Assembly (NCBI GenBank): GCA_035281585.1
Contig: DATEDP010000033.1
Span: 1-53,653 of the forward strand
Length of the DNA: 53,653 nt
Origin: a bacterium
Lineage (GTDB): Bacteria > UBA10199 > DSSB01
Reading direction: 5' to 3'
A program made the translations under genes and the position numbers. The notes beneath the pieces are model-generated. The model was not told the origin of the DNA. It searched no databases and saw only the letters and a list, made by a program, of their open reading frames with translations. How positions within the stretch are numbered: position 1 is the stretch's first letter; the number at the start of each line of letters is the position of its first letter. Positions 51,071-53,653 of the stretch are shown one piece after another.

Positions 51071-52223
51071 GGCCGCGCAGCGAAATGCCGCAGCCGTGGG
51101 TCACGACTCCAACGCCGTATTTCGCCCGCAACCGATCCAGCTCCACGAGCAAGCGCTCTTCCCTCGGCTCAACGCCCATCTCGGCTTGACGAAAAGCCGG
51201 GCAAAGCTTGGCGAAGCTGAGCTTCAAGAATTTCAGCGTCACCCGGCGCTTGAGGAATTTCCGCCATTTCCCTTCCAGCGCCGCGAAGAGGACGAAGTCG
51301 CTGGCGCTGGGCGGCCGAAGCTCCACCCTTTCGGTCAAGCGCTTCAAGTCGCCTTGCAAACCTTCGATGCGGGCTTCGGCCGCCATCCGGCGGCGTTGCC
51401 GCAGCTCCCGCCCCAAAACCTCGACCGCCCGCCACAGAGCCGCGAGCAAGACGGCGTCGTCGTTGGTCTCGCTCGGCAGGTCGACTTCGCGGGCCAGGAC
51501 TTCCTCGGCCAGCGGCGGCTCGACCGGCCGCGGGTCGACACCCCAGGCCTGGAGATGCAGGCGCTCGCCCTTGGCCCCGAAAACCTGGTGCAAAACCGGC
51601 AGCGGCACTTGGGCCAGGTCGCCGATGCGGTTCAAGGCCAGCTCTTGAAAGGAAGCGCGGTCGGCGAACTCCTGCAAGGCCGGCAAATAATCGAGCTCGA
51701 GCGGAGCCAGGAAGGCGGCCTCGCCGCCGGGAAAAACGTCGCAGAGCCCCTTGGGCCGCACGACGTTGGCGGCGATCTGGGAAACGAGCTTGCTGCCGCC
51801 GACCCCGAGGGTGGCCCGCAGGCCGAGGGCTCGGGCGATCTCGGCCTGGACCTTGGCGGCGACGTCGAGGGCCGGGCCGAAGAGCCTTTCGGTGCCGCCG
51901 AGATCGAGGAAAAAGCTGCCGAGCCGCTCGGCTTCGTAAAGCGGCGTGTAGCGCCCCACCACTTCTTGGATTTTGGCCTGGGCCCGCTCGTAGCGGGGCG
52001 GATCGGCCGGGACGATGCGAAGTCGGCGCTCGAAGCGCTGAGCCTCGCCGGCCTTCAACCCCCGGCGGAGCCCCAGCGCATAGGCCTCGGCCGAGACCGA
52101 AACCAACGGGGCCTGCGGAGAATCGTGGGCCGCCACCGCCAGTGGAACCGCGCGAAGGGCCGGATCGCGGAGCCGCTCGACGGCCACCGCGAAGGCAGGA
52201 GCATTGACGTATAAGATCGACAT
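50922..52223 (-). CDS. imuB: ImuB-like Y-family polymerase homolog, catalytically inactive, with repeat-derived C-terminus
   Basis: A 433-residue Y-family fold protein. The usual first catalytic Asp is Asn7 (ILYVNAPAF), and the palm SIDE motif is replaced by LGS at 101-103 before FFLDLGGTERLFG, so none of the three metal carboxylates is in place. This is typical of ImuB, an adaptor that recruits DnaE2 and the sliding clamp. Conserved HhH (IGDLAQVPLPVLHQVFG) and little-finger regions follow. After CGISLRG the sequence becomes QIPPGPPFSKGG, the translation of the palindromic repeat, to the stop. imuA is not found in this cassette. Confidence 0.85.
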   Translation of the reverse strand: MSILYVNAPAFAVAVERLRDPALRAVPLAVAAHDSPQAPLVSVSAEAYALGLRRGLKAGEAQRFERRLRIVPADPPRYERAQAKIQEVVGRYTPLYEAERLGSFFLDLGGTERLFGPALDVAAKVQAEIARALGLRATLGVGGSKLVSQIAANVVRPKGLCDVFPGGEAAFLAPLELDYLPALQEFADRASFQELALNRIGDLAQVPLPVLHQVFGAKGERLHLQAWGVDPRPVEPPLAEEVLAREVDLPSETNDDAVLLAALWRAVEVLGRELRQRRRMAAEARIEGLQGDLKRLTERVELRPPSASDFVLFAALEGKWRKFLKRRVTLKFLKLSFAKLCPAFRQAEMGVEPREERLLVELDRLRAKYGVGVVTHGCGISLRGQIPPGPPFSKGGNCKAKSSPPFEKGMQGSALPDRAANSQNLRSLTPGGI

Positions 52224-52235
52224 ACCCGGATTGCC

Positions 52236-52312
52236 GTAGGGGCTCCCCTTGCGGGTGCCCAGGCCATCATCGCATTGCCCGTAGATCGGGCGGCCGCAAG
52301 GGCCGCCCCTAC
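52236..52312. repeat. GTAGGGGC...GCCCCTAC palindromic repeat between lexA and imuB
   Basis: GTAGGGGCTCCCCTTGCGGG at the left and CGGCCGCAAGGGCCGCCCCTAC at the right form a divergent inverted pair around a 30-base middle. It fills the gap between lexA and imuB, and its last bases make the lexA TAG stop (52309-52311). It is a third repeat family in this window and may fold into a hairpin in the cassette mRNA. Confidence 0.75.
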
Positions 52313-52917
52313 AGATATTTTCGAATCAAGCCCACCACCAAGCCCAGGATCTGGAAGCCTTGGCCGCTGTTGACGTAGATCGGCTTCAGCGCCGCATTGG
52401 CCGGCCGCAGCTCGACCTCGCCGTTCTTCCAGAAGAACTTTTTCACGGTGGCTTCGCCGTCGAGCATCGCGATGACGATTTGGCCGTTCTCGGCGTGTTG
52501 CTGGCGCCGCACCACCACCAAGTCGCCCTCGCGAATTCCCTCTTCAATCATCGAGTCGCCGCGGACCTCGAGGGCGAAATTTTCGCCGCCCCGAAGCAGG
52601 GCCGGCGGAACCTCGACCGTGCGCCGATTTTCGATAGCCTCGATCGGCTGGCCCGCCGCCACCCGGCCGAGCAAGGGAATCGCGATCGCCGACTGATCGA
52701 TGTCGGTGACCTCGCTCAAGCGCAAGGCCCGGCTCTGATGCTTGGCCTTGGCCAGATAGCCCTTGGCTTCAAGGGCCTTGAGGTAGTTTTGCACCGTGCC
52801 GAGCGAGCGAAAGCCGAAATGCTCGGCGATTTCCCGCTGGCTCGGCGCGAAGCCACGGTCCTCTAGGAAGGTCTGCACGAAAGTGAGAAGATCCTGCTGT
52901 TTGGGAGTGAGCGTCAT
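52309..52917 (-). CDS. lexA: LexA SOS repressor
   Basis: A 202-residue repressor-protease. The N-terminal winged helix (GFAPSQREIAEHFGFRSLGT, about 22-41) binds operators. The linker holds the self-cleavage site Ala88-Gly89 (RVAAGQPI), and the S24 catalytic pair is Ser122 (RGDSMIEEG) and Lys159 (EATVKKF). When RecA filaments form, cleavage derepresses the regulon, which here plainly includes the downstream imuB and dnaE2. The stop codon lies in a repeat. The promoter upstream contains a possible self-operator. Confidence 0.95.
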   Translation of the reverse strand: MTLTPKQQDLLTFVQTFLEDRGFAPSQREIAEHFGFRSLGTVQNYLKALEAKGYLAKAKHQSRALRLSEVTDIDQSAIAIPLLGRVAAGQPIEAIENRRTVEVPPALLRGGENFALEVRGDSMIEEGIREGDLVVVRRQQHAENGQIVIAMLDGEATVKKFFWKNGEVELRPANAALKPIYVNSGQGFQILGLVVGLIRKYL

Positions 52918-52923
52918 AAGCCC

Positions 52924-52953
52924 ATCCTATGGCGTACATTTTGCGTAAGTCAA
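52924..52953 (-). promoter_or_regulatory. lexA promoter with candidate LexA operator
   Basis: On the minus strand TTGACT (52953-52948) is separated by 18 bases from TAGGAT (52929-52924), a good -35/-10 pair seven bases before the lexA start codon. The spacer carries TTACGCAAAATGTAC, a partial dyad TTAC-N7-GTAC, suitably placed for repression. It is not the Escherichia coli, Bacillus or Myxococcus consensus, so its identity as a LexA box is a guess. Confidence 0.5.
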
Positions 52954-52988
52954 GACTGAGCTTCGAGTGCCATTATAACTTGTTGAAA

Positions 52989-53002
52989 TTATTATATAAT
53001 AA
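52989..53002. promoter_or_regulatory. AT-rich palindrome with TATAAT-like box
   Basis: TTATTATATAATAA is a perfect 14-base palindrome and includes TATAAT at 52995-53000, a consensus-like -10 box for the plus-strand gene at 53061. No good -35 was seen. The composition stands out against the GC-rich surroundings. Confidence 0.35.
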
Positions 53003-53060
53003 ACAAGGGTGAAAACTTCTCCTGGGAGGAAAACCGATATTCCCTTCAAAGGGGGCTCTC

Positions 53061-53653
53061 ATGATCGAAGCCATTTCCTCGAAGAAATCGAAACGCTCCA
53101 TTCCCTTGGGCGAAGGCCTGGCCCTGCGCCGAACCCTCCCGACCGCCAAGATTTCGACTCTTCCGCCCGAGGCCTCGGCCGCCTTTCAGCCGGCCGGCTC
53201 TCTGCCCCGCCCTTCCCGACCGGCAATGGCCGGCGGCGCCGGCTTGGCTCCGCCCGCTTCGGTTCCCGGGTTTTCCAAGCTCAAGAAGCTCAGCGGCGAA
53301 TGCCTGAGCGACGCCGAGATCCGGCGCCAAATCCAAGCCGAGCACGGCTGGACTCCGAGCGACGCCGACTTGAAATATGCCCGCAAGGGCATGGCGGCCT
53401 TCGCCCGCTCCTCCGATCCCGAAACTCAGGAATTGCTGCGCAAGATGCGCTCCAAGGAAAGAGACCACCAAATGAAGATCCACATGGTCTTGGCTCAGAT
53501 CCTGATGGGCGACATTCCCGGCGCGATGCGCTCCTATTTATTGATGATGGACCGAGACCTCCGTCAATTCACCCGGCTGGTCGTCGAGAAGCTCGGCCAG
53601 GTCCGCGAGGCCCGCTCGACGGTGATCCGCAATTTCGCCCGGATTCAACCGCC
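53061..53653 (+). CDS. Protein of unknown function, N-terminal part (runs off the window)
   Basis: An open frame of 197 codons with no stop before the window ends; AGGGGG lies before ATG 53061. The first 75 residues are low complexity, basic then Pro/Ala-rich. From about residue 80 the chain is helical and charged (LKKLSGECLSDAEIRRQIQ, then MKIHMVLAQILMGDIPGAM). No signal peptide or membrane segment is seen, so it is probably cytoplasmic. I recognise no family. It is divergent from lexA over a 143-base gap and might share its regulation. Confidence 0.6.
   Translation, partial: MIEAISSKKSKRSIPLGEGLALRRTLPTAKISTLPPEASAAFQPAGSLPRPSRPAMAGGAGLAPPASVPGFSKLKKLSGECLSDAEIRRQIQAEHGWTPSDADLKYARKGMAAFARSSDPETQELLRKMRSKERDHQMKIHMVLAQILMGDIPGAMRSYLLMMDRDLRQFTRLVVEKLGQVREARSTVIRNFARIQP

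Noticed and set aside
1-53653. tRNA, rRNA or riboswitch genes
   Set aside because: No cloverleaf with conserved T-loop bases, rRNA segment or recognisable riboswitch aptamer was seen by eye; no computation was possible.

Overview
The window is GC-rich, densely coded DNA from a Gram-negative (diderm) bacterium. The diderm reading rests on several lipobox proteins, an Omp85-type barrel, a NodT-type outer-membrane efflux protein and apolipoprotein N-acyltransferase. Bacterial topoisomerase VI, CSLREA/choice-of-anchor proteins with a Cys-TM-Arg C-terminal signal, and three families of scattered palindromic repeats would fit an uncultured member of the former Deltaproteobacteria (Myxococcota, Bdellovibrionota, Desulfobacterota or relatives). 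That placement is inference; no rRNA or tRNA gene was seen.

Layout. 1-4.7 kb: end of a Mut7-C protein, a composite repeat, a small secreted knottin-like protein, a small Pro-rich secreted protein, a membrane Ser/Thr kinase and a nucleotide-antiporter/HEAT fusion. 4.7-8.9 kb: a minus-strand operon of secreted metallophosphoesterase, Omp85-like barrel and a lipoprotein with an atypical kinase-like core. 8.9-19.8 kb: a subtilase followed by five paralogous CSLREA beta-helix proteins, two on plus and three in a minus-strand operon, converging on a small secreted protein. 19.9-31.2 kb: Lnt, two membrane proteins, a TetR-controlled OsmC/diiron-oxygenase pair, a secreted metalloprotease plus STN lipoprotein, pirin, a tiny Cys-containing secreted protein, and topoisomerase VI B-A. 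31.2-37.2 kb: a 2OG oxygenase/methyltransferase pair, a DEAD-box helicase, an M14-like lipoprotein and an AbiE type IV toxin-antitoxin pair with its operator. 37.2-42.2 kb: a DevC-DevA-DevB-like exporter plus NodT, divergent from a TetR regulator across a strong dyad. 42.2-53.6 kb: YpfJ-type metallopeptidase, PQQ-type dehydrogenase, VOC protein, a ligase-ACP-reductase megaprotein, and a lexA-imuB-dnaE2 SOS mutagenesis cassette without imuA. An unidentified gene runs off the end.

The most notable items are: the extracytoplasmic phosphatase/barrel/kinase-like operon; the squash-inhibitor-like cystine framework in a 60-residue secreted protein; the CSLREA family with a shared C-terminal sorting signal; topoisomerase VI with a Lys/Ala tail; the catalytically dead ImuB in an imuA-less cassette; and repeats that repeatedly form the stop codons or C-termini of neighbouring genes. 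All functional statements come from reading motifs; no database search was run.
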